Assembly: GCF_002575655.3 (NCBI RefSeq)
Contig: NC_053037.3
Coordinates: 318,893,294-318,957,293, forward strand
DNA: 64,000 bases
Direction of reading: 5' to 3'
Source of the DNA: Aegilops tauschii subsp. strangulata
Taxonomy: Eukaryota; Streptophyta; Magnoliopsida; Poales; Poaceae
Shown: positions 46,475-60,300 of the stretch, piece by piece
Numbering within the stretch: the first letter of the stretch is position 1
Layout of the letters: every line of letters begins with the position of its first letter
Notes under the pieces: model-generated
The model's input: the letters and a program-made list of their open reading frames with translations, nothing else
Told to the model about the DNA's origin: nothing
The model's database searches: none
Position numbers and translations under genes: made by a program

Positions 46475-47410
46475 CGGCAGAGGTGTCAAGACTAAAGTTC
46501 TAAATGAAAGACAAGCCCTAGGTTCTACACTCTAAACCCACGACTTGAGGGATACGTGAGTATATAAGAGAATGGAAAGATTGTTACCTCATATTTTCTC
46601 TTCAAAGTGTTTATCATAACCATTTCAGTATCCCGGCTCTCAGATAGACGGGTCAGAAAGCTCTGATGAAGGGAGCTGACATCCAGATCTTCAAAGGATT
46701 GAAACTGAATGGCGGTTTTCCCTTTCTCATGTTTTGGCGACTCATCCTTAGTCAGTATTTTGGCCAAAACAGTTGATGTTTCTGGAGGAGCGCCATGGCT
46801 TTCGTCAGTGATAACCACGTCATCGTGAGCCTTCTCAATGGTTGTTCCGGTATTGGATTTTCTTTTTCTTCCTCCATGGCAGGGGGAGTGGGAACACAAA
46901 TAAGGCTCACCGGATTGTCCTGGTGAGCCGGCTCTTCATCACCAGCAAGGTCGTCCAGGATGTCCGGTTTATCCATCACCACATCTTCAAAAGGAGCCCC
47001 CATCTCAGTATTTGCCATGGCGGCAGACGGGTCATCAACCTTCTTATTTACAAAGGCTTTGGCTCTAAAGTAGCAAAGGCATGATAAGTCATCACATGAA
47101 AGAAGCATGTTATGAATCAACGAACACTTCATAAGACATAGCCGCGACTGATTTTGAAAGCCATCACTTGGTTGGCGTTGGATTCATCAGACGAAGGTGA
47201 AGTCCTCTGGTAATCCGGGTCTGAGCGGTGTAGTGGTTTCTTGAGTTGGTCGGCTCTCAGAGATGAAGGGGTTGGGCTAAGTTGTTCCTGAGTCCGTGCC
47301 CTGTGAGGAGCTCATATGGAAAACCGCCAGAAAGATCTCTGGAGCTGCTCCGGGTCTTCCTCTTGTTCAGCATGTTGCGTTTTCTTCAGAGAGAAGTTTT
47401 TATCTAAGTA
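46475..47410 (-). pseudogene. Tat antisense ORF, middle exons (second retained part of Tat element)
   Basis: On the minus strand a coding block runs from about 47405 to the donor GAG/GTAACA at 46587. It includes a Lys/Arg patch (GGRKRKSN), an acidic Pro/Glu-rich stretch (EEPAHQDNPVS) and a final piece ending LKRKYE before the donor. The frame changes near 46860, and stops occur above 47135. It belongs with 37624-38685: both ends meet as splice sites of one intron that holds the Athila-like insertion. The N-terminal block seen at 15270-16254 is not found here, so the ORF is truncated at the 47411 junction. Confidence 0.6.
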
Positions 47411-48019
47411 AGCTTCTGTAACACCCTGGTTTTTGGCCCTTTCTTTTTCTTTTTGATTTATTTAGTTTTTGCTCCAATTTTCTTTTTGCAGTGGATCTGT
47501 GGACTTGAAACCTGGGAGATCATCATCATTTCTTCTCTCAAGTGATTCATCATCATCATGATCTACCAAATTTCAGCTCAAGTGGCTACTCCATGTGAGT
47601 GCATCATCCAAATCTCTTTTCTGGACCAAATATGCAGTTACAAAGCAACCATGTTGTTTTGTGGTCCATTACTCCTCAAAATCAACAGGATGATAGTCCT
47701 TCTTATGCTAAACCTCCTAGACATCATATTGGGCCCTTAGCATCTCTCTATGGATCATAGTGACCTGATCAAGTTTGATATAGCAAACTTGCATCGCTGC
47801 CTTGCTTCGCTACAGAGCCTCTCATCTTGATCTTTCACCTCCTACAGTCTCTATGATGCAGCGACAACACTCTAGACAGCTCACGACAGTGTCTTGCGTC
47901 CCCTCCATGTCGGGCACAGTGGTGACCGCGTCTTTAGCACGTCTGTGCACGCGCTCTGGTAGCGTTGGCCGCGCTCTAGGCATCGGGACGCGTCGGGCAG
48001 CTCCGTCTCGGTGAGTTCC
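47411..48019 (+). mobile_element. Unassigned repeat, LTR-start-like, split by the second chromovirus
   Basis: TGTAACACCCTGG at 47411 looks like an LTR 5' end placed directly against the truncated Tat aORF. The sequence continues past the chromovirus at 61473, as shown by the shared GTTCC. No ORF can be supported in this piece. It may be the LTR of one more element whose other end lies past the window. Confidence 0.4.
48015..48019. repeat. Target-site duplication GTTCC, left copy
   Basis: It matches GTTCC at 61473-61477 exactly and bounds the chromovirus 48020-61472. Confidence 0.95.
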
Positions 48020-51000
48020 TGTAACGCCCACGATGCGGCTATATCTCCCACGTGTCGAGGCACGACTTAGAGGCATAACCGCATTGTAGGTATTGTCGCA
48101 ACAAGGGTCATCTTCACACAATCCCATGTAATGAACAAGAATGGGATAACGAGAGTTGGCTTACAATCGCCACTTCACACAATACATAAATAAATTTATA
48201 CATCATCCAAAATCCACACATAGACCGACTGCGGTCAAATCCAAAAGAAAATAAGATCACCCCAAATGCTAGATCCCCGATCGACCCAACTGGGCTCCAC
48301 TACTGATCATCTGGAAACGAAACATAGTAACGACCACGTTCCTCGTCGAACTCCCACTTGAGCTCGGTTGCGTCATCTGCACTGGTATCGTCGGCACCTG
48401 CAACTGTTTTGGTAGAATCTGTGAGTCACGAGGACTCAGCAATCTCACACCCGCGAGATCAAGACTATTTAAGCTTATAGGAAAGGATTGTGTAATGAGG
48501 TGGAGCTGCAGCAGGCACTAAGCATATATGGTGGCTAACATACGCAAAAGAGAGCGAGAAGAGAAGCAACGCAACGGTCGCGAAGCTAGAAATGATCAAG
48601 AAGTGATCCTGAAACTACTTACGTCCAAGCATAACTCAAACCGTGTTCACTTCCCGGACTCCGCCGAAAAGAGACCATCACGGCTACACACACGGTTGAT
48701 GTATTTTAATTAAGTCAAGTGTCAAGTTCTCTACAACCGGACATTAACAAATTCCCATCTGCCTCATAACCGCGGGCACGGCTTTCGAAAGATAATACCC
48801 TGCAGGGGTCTCCCAACTTAGCCCATTATAAGCTCTCACGGTCAACGAAGGGTAAACCTTCTCCCGGGAAGACCCGATCAGTCTCGGAATCCCGGTTTAC
48901 AAGACATTTCGACAATGGTAAAACAAGACCAGCAAAGCCGCCCGATGTGCCGACAAATCCCGATAGGAGCTGGACATATCTCGTTCTCAGGGCACACCGG
49001 ATGAACACTACGTACAACTAAAACCAGCCCTCGAGTTTTCCCGAGGTGGCATTGCAAGTGGCTCTAGTTTGGACCAGCACTCAGAGGAACACTGGCCCGG
49101 GGGTTTAAATAAAGATGACCCTCGGGCTTGCGAAAACCCAAGGGAAAAAGGCTTAGGTAGGAAAATGGTAAAACCAAGGTTGGGCCTTGCTGGAGGAGTT
49201 TTATTCAGGGCGAACTGTCAAGGGGGTCCCATAAATCACCCAACCGCGTAAGGAACGCAAACTCAAGGAATATAATACCGGTATGACGGAAACTAGGGCG
49301 GCAAGAGTGGAACAAAACACCAAGAATAAGGCCAAGCCTTCCACCCTTTACCAAATATATAGATGCATTAATTAAATAAGAGATATTGTGATATCCCAAA
49401 ATAACCATGTTCCAACATGGAACCAACTTCAACTTCAGCTGCAACTAGCAACGCTATCAGAAGGGCTGAGCAAAAGCGGTAACTTAGCCAAACAACGGTT
49501 TGCTAGGAAAGGATGGTTAGAGCTTGACATGGCAATATGGGAGGCATGATATAGCAAGTGGTAGGTAGCGCAGCATAGCAATAGAATGAACAACTAGCAA
49601 AGCAAAGATAGAAGTGATTTCGAGGGTATGGTCATCTTGCCTGCAAGGTTCTCAGAGTTGTCGAAAGCTTGATCCTCGTAAGTGTACTCAATAGGTTCCT
49701 CGTTCACGAACTCGTCTCCCGGCTCTACCCACAGCAAGAACACAAGCAATGGAACCACAATCAATCACGGGAAATGCACAAGCAACAAAGCATATGGCAG
49801 TAATCTACAGGAGATGCTTGACAAAAGATGAACACTGAGCTACGACTAGATCACACCATAACAGGTTCAAACAAGCATGGCAAAAGTGCAAAAGATATCA
49901 GCTTCACAGACTTGGTGAAAATACTGAACATGGCTGAAACAGCATCAGGTAGCAATGTTCAGAGCAAGCAATCAACATGATACAGGAACTTAACATAGCA
50001 AAACAAGGCATGGCATGAATCTACTAAATGTATAGAACAAAAGTCACATACTGACCATGAGCCAAAAAGGATCAGAAGATAGGAGGGCACCCATGTAAAC
50101 ATAGCAAGTTTCGTTAACAGGTTCCAGACTTGGCAGAAAACAGAACATGGCATTAACAGAATTATGAAGGCATCTTGGTGAGCTTGATTCACTCATCACA
50201 AAGCAATGCATGACAAAATAAGCATACCTACAGCAAGATGGCATGTTTGTGAAGCTAACCATGGCAAGAGCAAGTTCATATCATATATGGATCAACTACA
50301 ACAACCTTGGCAAAATTGAATATCATGTTAACATTCTGCCAGAAATAATTTATAGCAAACGTAGAGCAATATTTGGACATGCTAGGGCACTTCATAATTG
50401 CAACCAGGGGCATGGATGGATAGAGCACAACTATATCTACAAAACATCCTTACTGAACATGCCGAAAAGAAGCATGGATCTCACTGTAGACACATGGATA
50501 CATGGCAACAAAATAACAGCAGTAACATACTTGGCAAAAATTCCAAGTCCCGGGAAACAGAAACATCACGAGGCCTAGTTTGCATGCTTGTGCTAGTCAC
50601 CAAAAAGATCACAAAAATACATGGCATACACCTCTGTAAATATGGAATGACATAGATCAAAACACATGTAGAGATCATGCTCATAAGATGCACACATCAA
50701 TTGCAACAAAAATAACAAATCACCAAGTTCTGATAGGTAACAGCAGTAAACAGCACATAGCACTATTGCACCAGAGATTTGGGCATCAAGATGAACTCAA
50801 ACGAGCATGGCACAATGGAACAAAATGAAGAGTATCTCATGATGAACATTTCGATATATCATGCGCATGAAACGGAGCAGTATGCAAAGAGTTATGAGGT
50901 GATGAATAGGGCTCCAGAATATGTGTAAATCGGGACATGGCAGAAATCGAAGGGAGGGGAAAGTCAACCTTCCCAGATCTGGAGGGATTCGTCGGAGCGG

Positions 51001-51916
51001 TTTACGAGGACGGCCGGGGCTCGTCGCCGGAGCTAGAGAGGAGAGGGAGATGGCGGCCGGCGGACGGGCGGCGGGGTGCCGGAGCTCGCCGGAGACGACG
51101 ACGGGGCGGCGAGGGCGCGGGAGGCGGCGACCGGGCACGGGCGGCGCTGGAAGCGGACGCGCGGGCGGGGCGCACGGGCTCGGGGGGCCGGCCATGGGCC
51201 TCGTGGGCCGGCGGGCGGAGGAACGCGGCGGCGCGCCACGTGTCGCGCCCCGATTGGTCGGGCGCGGCGGCGGGATTCATCCGGTGCCGGGCGGACGCGT
51301 CCGGCGCGCGGAGAGAGCGGGGCTAGGGTTTCGGGACCCGGGATTTGGAGGAGGGAGCACATATATATAGCTAGAGGGAGCTAGCAGACTCCAAATGGAG
51401 TGCGGTTTTTGCCCACACGATCGTGATCGAACGACCGAGAGCATGGAGGGGACTTAGATGGGTTATTGGGCTGTTTGGAGGGGGGTTTTGCTGCAACACA
51501 CAAAAGGCCTTTGCGGTTACCCGGTTAACCGTTGGAGCATCAAACGACCTCCAAATGGAACGAAACTTGACAGGTGGTCTACCGGTGGTGTACCAAGGCC
51601 ACTTGGCAAACTTCGGTCCATTCTGAGAACGTTTAACATCCACTCACGAAAAGAGACAAGAGGGGTGCGCCGGTGCATGTGGGAGTGTCGGATTGCAAAA
51701 CGGACAACGGGGAAAATGCTCGGATGCATGAGACGAACACGTATGCAAATGAGATGCGCATGATGACATAATATGAGATGCATGACATGAACAAAATGCG
51801 CATGATGACATGATGCGAGAGACAAAACCCAACCACGGAGGGAATATCATAACACATAGCCGAAAATGGCAAGGGTTGGAGTTACAAATATGGGAAGTTA
51901 CATCCGGGGTGTTACA
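48020..51916 (-). repeat. Second chromovirus 3' LTR (3897 bp)
   Basis: It pairs with 57325-61472. It lacks about 274 bp present in the other LTR (its junction is near 49791). It contains a GC-rich block (about 50940-51340) downstream of the promoter in element orientation. Confidence 0.95.
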
Positions 51917-51952
51917 ACACTCCACCACTACGAAAGGATCTCGTCCCGAGAT

Positions 51953-54900
51953 CTAGGACTGAAAGAACTCCGGATATTCTGAACGGAGGTGGTCCTCGCG
52001 CTCCCAGGTGGCTTCTCGGTCGGAATGGTGCGACCACTTCACTTTCAGGAATTTGATTGACTTGTTGCGAGTCTTGCGCTCAGTTTCTTCAAGAATAGCA
52101 ACGGGGTGCTCATGATAGGACAAATCTTCTTGGAGGTCAATCTCTTCGAAGTTGATGGTGCGCTCAGGCGTCTTGAAGCACTTGCGAAGCTATGACACGT
52201 GGAACACATCGTGCACGTTCGCGAAGTTGGAGGGAAGCTCAAGTTGATAGGCGAGGTCGCCTTTTTTGCCAATGATCTTGAAAGGACCCACGTATCTAGG
52301 GGCAAGCTTCCCTTTGATACCGAAGCGACGAGTGCCTTTCATTGGAGAGACGCGGAGGTAGACATGGTCTCCGATCTCGAAAGCCAAGTCACGGTGCTTA
52401 CTATCATAGTAACTCTTCTGGCGCGATTGCGCGGCTTTGAGGTTTTCACGGATGCCTTTACACATTTCTTCAGCCTCTGTGATTAAGTCATTGCCAAGAA
52501 GTTGGCGTTCACCAGTCTCTGACCAATTGAGAGGAGTACGGCACTTTCTGCCATATAGAATCTCGAATGGGGCCTTGCCCGAACTCGCTTAGAAGCTGTT
52601 GTTGTAGGAGAACTCGACATATGGGAGACAATCTTCCCATTTCATGCCAAAAGAAATGACACAAGCCCTGAGCATATCTTCAAGGATTTGATTGACTCGC
52701 TCGACTTGGCCACTAGTTTGAGGATGGAAAGCTGTGATGAAGCGAATGTTGGTGCCCATGGCCTTCTGGAAGGAGTCCCAGAACTTAGAAGTGAAGATGC
52801 TTCCACGATCTGAAGATATCAATTGTGGAATGCCGTGCAAGGAGACAATCCTGGAGGTGTATAGCTCTGCCAACTGAGCTGTTGTGATAGATTCTTTGAT
52901 TGGAAGGAAATGAGCCACTTTTGTAAGCTTGTCGATGACAACGAAGATAGCATCATTTCCGCGCTTGGACTTAGGAAATCCAGTCACGAAGTCCATTTCG
53001 ATATGATCAAACTTCCATTCTGGGATAGCAAGAGGTTGGAGGAGACCAGCTGGTCATTGGTGTTCTGCTTTCACCCTTCGACAGACATCACATTCATTCA
53101 CGAATTGAGTGATTTCTCGCTTCATTCGAGTCCACCAATACGACTGCTTGAGGTCATGGTACATCTTTGTACTTCTAGGATGGAAATAAGAGAATTGTGC
53201 GCCTCACTCATAATGACTTTCCTTAGATCACCTTTAGGAACCACAATCCGGTCCTCGAAGAATAAAGTGTCTCGGTCATCAATGCGATAGCACTTGTATT
53301 TGGAAAGACCCTTGTGGATACCACGTTTCACCTTCTTCACCATGGTATCCAGGAGTTGTGCCTCACAAATTTGATCTTCCAAAGTAGGAGAGACTAGGAG
53401 GTTGGCAAGAAAGCCTTGAAGAACAACTTGGAGATTCAGCTTGCGGAAAGCTTCACAAAGATCCGGTTGGAAAGGCTTGAGAATTAAGCTGTTGCAATAA
53501 GCCTTCCTGCTCAAAGCATCTGCAATGACATTGGCCTTGCCTGGAGTATATTCAATACTCGGATTGTACTCTTGAATCATTTCGACCCATCGAGTTTGCC
53601 TGAGGTTGAGGTTGGGCTGAGTGAAGATGTACTTGAGACTCTTGTGATTGGTGAATATGTCCACTTTTCTTCCCAACAAGAGATGTCTCTATGTTATTAA
53701 TGCATGGACAACTACCGCCAACTCAAGATCGTGAGTGGGATAGTTCTTTTCGTTGGGCTTCAACTGACAAGAGGTATAGGCCACAACTTTCTTCTCTTGC
53801 ATTAACACAGCACCGAGACCTTGAAGAGAAGCATCACAGAAAACTTCGAATGGCTTGGATTCGTCAGGAGGAGTTAAGACAGGAGCTGTGACGAGTTTCT
53901 CTTTGAGAGTGTTGAAAGCAATATCACACTCAGGAGTCCAGACATACTTCACATGCTTCTGGAGGAGGTTGGAAAGAGGCTTTGCAATCTTAGAGAAATT
54001 CTCAACGAATCTTCGGCAATAGCTTGCAAGACCAAGAAAACTGCGAAGCTGCTTGACATTCTGAGGAGGTTCCCAATTCACAATTACAGACACCTTCTCG
54101 GGATTAACAGCGATGCCCTTGGCAGAGATGATATGACCAAGGTAAAGAACTTCATCGAGCCAAAACTCACATTTGGAAAACTTCGCATAGAATTGATATT
54201 CTCTGAGCTTGTCGAGCACCAATCGCAAATGTTTGGCATGATCCTTCTTATTCTTGGAGAAGACCAAGATATCATCAAGATACACCAGGACAAATTCATT
54301 GGTATAGGGGTTGAAGATGAAATTCATCATTCGAGAGAATGTTGGAGGAGCATTGACAAGGCCGAAAGACATGACAGTATATTCATAAGAACCAAAGCTT
54401 GTTCTGAATGCTGTCTTGGGAATATCTTCTTCACGAATGCGAATCTGATGATAACCCATTCGAAGGTCAAGCTTGGAATACTTTAGCACCTTTAAGTTGC
54501 TCGAATAGCTCATTGATGTTGGGAAGTGGATACGTGTTCTTGATTGTCTTCTTGTTCAATGGACGGTAGTCGACACAAAGTCGGTCCGTGCCATCCTTCT
54601 TCTGGACAAAAAGAACACCACAACCCCATGGAGATGAACTCGGTATGATCAGACCCAGACGCTCTTGTTCATCGAGTTGTTTCTTCAATTCTTTCAGCTC
54701 CTTGGGTCCAAGCTTGTATGGACGCTTGCAAACGGGTTTCGTGCCTGGCTCAAGATCGATAACGAACTCAACTGGCCGGTGAGGAGGCATACCCGGAAGC
54801 TCTTCTGGAAAGACATCTTGATACTCACAAACAACTGGAATTTGAGAGATAGCATCCAACTCGCCCTTCTCATTGAGAGAGAATAACCGAATGGTCTCAT

Positions 54901-56397
54901 CACGAGCGGCATAGATGATAACATCCTCAGAAGAGTGTGTCAATTGAATTTCCCTGGCAGCACAATCAAGTTGAGCCTTGTGCTTAGAAAGCCAGTCCAT
55001 GCCGAGAATTAGATCAATATCCGAGTCGCCAAGAACAATTGGAGAAGACAGAAATTTATAGTTTCCCATCTTGATGGAAACATCCGGGACACAATTATTA
55101 GATGACATTTGCTTACCCGGGGACACAATCTTCAACGGGATAGGAATCTTTTCCGTCACAAACTCATGCTTGGCAACAAAAGGTCTTGAAATGAAAGAAA
55201 GAGATGCACCAGTATCAAATAAGACTTTTCAGGAATATCATTAACTGAGAGATTACCCATTATCACATCAGTAGATTCCTCCGCTTGAGCTGCATTCATC
55301 ATGTTCACCTTTGCAGACTTGGGATTATGCTTGACCACTGCATTGCTGCAAGATCTCACAGGAGGAGGAGGCGGAAGACGCCTTTGGTTGAAGCACTTGT
55401 TAGCATAGTGACCTTTCTGCTGACACTTGTTGCAAGTCACCTCTGAGAGTGGACGATGATAAGGAGCATTCGACTTTGGAGCTTGATTCTGAGATTTGTT
55501 CTGATAGCCAGGGTTGGGTGGGTAGGAAGATCCATGGCCACCTTTGTTCTTCTGCTGGTAAGGCTGACGAAACAGAGGAGGAGGAGGCAACCAGAACTTC
55601 TGTTGCTTAGCAGCCACTAGTGAGGAAGAAGAAGACTGAATTGCGTCCCTGACTCTCTTCTTAGAAGCCTCACACTTGAGCTGAGCAGCCTCTTGCTTCA
55701 GTGTCATATTGTAGAAATCATCATACTTGGTCGGCTCAAAAAGCACAAGAGGTAATTGCAGATCTTCTCTGAGGCCACCTCTGAATTGATAGATCATGCT
55801 CTTTTCATCAGGAACGTCTTGCTTAGCGAAGCGAGCGAGTTTCTGAAACTAGGTATTGTATTGATGCACAGACATGTTGCCTTGCTTGAGATTGCGGAAC
55901 TCCTCACGCTTGCTCTCAACAACACTTTGTGGAATGTGGTGAGCTTTGAAGTCTCGACGAAAATCATCCCAGGTAATCACACGACCTCCTCTGGAATCTT
56001 TGTATTGTTGATACCACTCGGCATCTTGATCCTTGAGTTGAAAAGAAGCGAACTTGACAAAGTCCTCAGGCCTGACATTGCTACATTCAAAATGCTTGTA
56101 GATGTCCACGAGCCAATCATCGGCGTCTGTGGCCTCAGCACAGTAGCTGAAAGACTTCGGCTGATTTGCGAGGAACTGGTTGAGGGTAGCGAAATAAGGC
56201 CGATTGTTGCCTTGGCCTTGATTTCCTTGATTGCCTTGCCCTTGGGTGCGTTCTTGCAAGAGTTGCAAAATCATCTGAGCATTGGCGTTGGTGGCTTCCA
56301 TGATAGCTTGCCATGCCTCCGGAGGCGGAGGTGGTGGCGGAGGGTTCGCCTGACTCCCCTCATTGCGTTCCGGATTCTGACGCGTTGGCGGAGCCAT
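51953..56397 (-). pseudogene. Second chromovirus gag-pol, broken
   Basis: Gag starts at ATG 56397 (MAPPTRQNPERNEG, then a poly-Pro run). The CCHC knuckle CNKCQQKGHYANKC lies near 55400-55440. Reverse transcriptase has VDYRPLN and [10 protein letters not shown] near 54275. RNase H (VFCDAS near 53850), an integrase core with MDFVTGFP, SSDRGSIF and HPQTSGQVERVNQ (52996-52590), and a chromodomain-like tail (KVKWSHHSDREATWERE) follow; the stop is TAG 51953-51955. Breaks: TAG at 55849, a frame change near 55230, another near 54490, TAG near 53686, a frame change near 53130, and a stop near 52589. Domain order and the chromodomain agree with the first chromovirus, but the sequence is clearly a different family. 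Confidence 0.93.
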
Positions 56398-57324
56398 CCT
56401 GAAGAGGGTGACATCCGTTAGCATCTTGATAGACAAATAGCCAAGTTGAATCAACGGATAGAAATTGCAACATATAGTCTTCACAATAAACATTCGAACG
56501 AGGATGAACGAATGAATTCCATAGTAAATCATCACACTTCCATTAAGGTGAGAAGCCACTTGATAAAGGGTTGATGAATAAAATAACAAGGTGCAACTGG
56601 AACAAATAAGTGGTAAGGGTTACCCAATCACAAACCAAATATCTGCGGGAAGAAATGCTAAGAGCTACTTGAATCCCACCTATAAACTCCCGAAACTTTC
56701 TGGTTATGCAACCTGGTGTTGGGGATACAGGGGACACAAAATATATCACCCAAACTAGCAATCCCTAGATCCAGCTGTATCCATCCATCAACACATAACC
56801 AAGAAACCTTCAGAAATCGTGTACCTCAACCTTCGAAAAGCATCCGTTATACGAGTTATGGCAATAATCCCGAACTCCCGCCCCAGTACTGGGTGGCGTC
56901 GAGGTGATCTCACCAACAACTGCATAAAAGAGATTTTCGATGTCGGCGAAACTCAGGTATTCCAGAACTGCGACGATAAAATTGTGACGACAACACCTCG
57001 GAGCTCAACTCCCCGGGACACTGCCACAACCCCTAAATGTCAGGAGGCACCAAGAACAATGTTCTCGTCACAAAACCATCGGAATGATTCCAAGATACCC
57101 GCGTGATCCTAAAATTTTTTTAGTGAAATTTGAGGAGAGAAGAGTCAAAACTTCTACGTCAGGAGGCCTCACCAGAGCGACGAAGGGACTGAGGAGTAAA
57201 AAGAATCCTACTCTCCGATATATATAATCCTAAGACTCAAAATATTTTTTTTCTAGACTCAACAACGCCAGCGATTCGATCAAGCAGGGGGCTCCTAAGT
57301 CGGGGATGGCTCTGATTACCAACT
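56398..57324 (-). other. Second chromovirus leader and primer-binding site
   Basis: No ORF supported. On the minus strand TGGTAATCAGAGC at 57309-57321 lies next to the 5' LTR. It resembles the initiator tRNA-Met site with one extra A. Confidence 0.7.
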
Positions 57325-60300
57325 TGTAACGCCCACGATGCGGCTATATCTCCCACGTGTCGAGGCACGACTTAGAGGCATAACCGCACTTTAGGTATTG
57401 TCGCAAGAAGGGTCATCTTCACACAATCCCATGTAATGAACAAGAATGGGATAACGAGAGTTGGCTTACAATCGCCACTTCACACAATACATAAATAAAT
57501 TTATACATCATCCAAAATCCACACATAGACCGACTGCGGTCAAATCCAAAAGAAAATAAGATAACCCCAAATGCTAGATCCCCGATCGACCCAACTGGGC
57601 TTCACTACTGATCATCTGGAAATGAAACATAGTAACAACCACGTTCCTCGTCGAACTCCCACTTGAGCTCGGTTGCGTCACCTGCACTGGTATCGTCGGC
57701 ACCTGCAACTGTTTTGGTAGAATCTGTGAGTCACGAGGACTCAGCAATCTCACACCCGCGAGATCAAGACTATTTAAGCTTATAGGAAAGGATGGTGTAA
57801 TGAGGTGGAGCTGCAGCAGGCACTAAGCATATATGGTGGCTAACAAATGCAAAAGAGAGCGAGAAGAGAAGCAACGCAACGGTCGCGAAGCTAAAAATGA
57901 TCAAGAAGTGATCCTGAAACTACTTACGTTCAAGCATAACTCAAACCTTGTTCCCGGACTTCGCCGAAAAGAGAACATCACGGCTACACACACGGTTGAT
58001 GTATTTTAATTAAGTCAAGTGTCAAGTTCTCTACAATCGGACATTAACAAATTCCCATCTGCCTCATAACCAAGGGCACGGCTTTCGAAAGATAATACCC
58101 TGCAGGGGTGTCCCAACTTAGCCCATTATAAGCTCTCACGGTCAACGAAGGGTAAACCTTCTCCCGGGAAGACCCGATCAGTCTCGGAATCCCGGTTTAC
58201 AAGACATTTCGACAATGGTAAAACAAGACCAGCAAAGCCGCCCGATGTGCCGACAAATCCCGATAGGAGCTGCACATATCTAGTTCTCAGGGCACACCGA
58301 ATGAACACTACGTACAACTACAACCAGCCCTTGAGTTTCCCCGAGGTGGCGCTGCAAGTGGCTCTCGTTTGGACCAGCACTCAGAGGAACACTGGCCTGG
58401 GGGTTTAAATAAAGATGACCCTCGGGCTCGCGAAAACCCAAGGGAAAAAGGCTTAGGTAGGCAAATGTTAAAACCAAGGTTGGGCCTTGCTAGAGGAGTT
58501 TTATTCAAGGCGAACTGCCAAGGGGGTCCCATAAATCACCCAACCGCGTAAGGAACGCAAACTCAAGGAACATAATACCGGTATGACGGAAACTAGGGCG
58601 GCAAGAGTGGAACATAACACCAGGCATAAGGCCGAGCCTTCCACCCTTTACCAAATATATAGATGCATTAATTAAATAAGAGATATTGTGATATCCCAAA
58701 ATAACCATGTTCCAAAATGGAACCAACTTCAACTTCAGCTGCAACTAGCAACGCTATCAGAAGGGCTGAGCAAAAGCGGTAACTTAGCCAAACAACGGTT
58801 TGCTAGGAAAGGATGGTTAGAGCTTGACATGGCAATATGGGAGGCATGATATAGCAAGTGGTAGGTAGCACAGCATAGCAATAGAACGAACAACTAGCAA
58901 AGTAAAGATAGAAGTGATTTCGAGGGTATGGTCATCTTGCCTGCAAGGTTCTCAGAGTTGTCGAAAGCTTGATCCTCGTAAGCGTACTCAATAGGTTCCT
59001 CGTTCACGAACTCGTGTCCCGGCTCTACCCACAGCAAGAACACAAGCAATGGAACCACAATCAATCACGGGAAATGCACAAGCAACATGATGCAATACAT
59101 GCATGATATGCGAGATGTGATATGCGATGCATATGCGTGCTCCGGAAGAAAAAGGATGAACAAGGCAGTAACTTGGCAAACCAAGTATGCCACTGGAAAT
59201 ATGAGATGATTTCGGTCGAAATCGATATAAAGATCACCGGAAACGGATGCACGGTTTGCAAATGGCAAGCAAAACAAACATGACACGATTCTGCGATTAA
59301 CAGCATGATAGCACTTAGAATACATCAAGTAACTATGCTACAGCACCCCAACATAGCAACAAAGTATATGTAAGTAATCTACAGGAGATGCTTGAAAAAA
59401 GATGAACACTGAGCTACGACTAGATTACACTATAACATGTTCAAACAAGCATGGCAAAAGCGCAAAAGATATCAGCTTCACAGACAGTGAGAAGACTGAA
59501 CATGGCTGAAACAGCATCAGGTAGCAATGTTCAGAGCAAGAAATCAACATGCTACAAGAACTTAACATAGCAAAACAAGGCATGGCATGAATCTAATAAA
59601 TGCATAGAACAAAAGTCCTTTACTGACCATGAGCCAAAAAGGACCAGAAGATACGAGGGCACCTATGTAAACATAGCAAGTTTCGTCAACAGGTTCCAGA
59701 CTTAGCAGAAAACAGAACATGGCATTAACAGAATTATGAAGGCATCTTGGTGAGCTTGATTCACTCATCACAAAGCAATGCATGACAAAACAAGCATACC
59801 TACAGCACGATGGCATATTTTTTAAGCTAACCATGGCAAGAGCAAGTTCATATCATATATGGATCAACTACAACAACCTTGGCAAAATTGAATATCATGT
59901 TAACATTCTGCCAGAAATATTTTATAGCAAACGTAGAGCAATATTTGGACATGCTAGGGCACTTCATAATTGCAACCAGGGCCATGGATGGATAGAGCAC
60001 AACTATATCTACAAAACATCCTTAATGAACATGCCGAAAAGAAGCATGGATCTCACTGTAGACACATGGATACATGGCAAAAAAATAACAGCAGTAACAG
60101 ACTTGGCAAAAATTCTAAGTTCCTGGAAACAGAAACATCACGAGGCCTAGTTTGTATGCTTGTGCTAGTCACCACAAAGATCACACAAATACATGGCATA
60201 CACCTCTATAAAGATGGTATGGCATAGATCAAAACGCATCTAGAGCTCATGCTCATAAGATGCACAGATCAATTGCAACAAAAATAACAAATCACCAAGT

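Noticed and set aside
50797..51384. Arg/Gly/Pro-rich frames on both strands in the LTR (and 60493-61012)
   Set aside because: They fall in the GC-rich leader of the chromovirus LTR, occur in both LTRs with frame changes and have no known motif.
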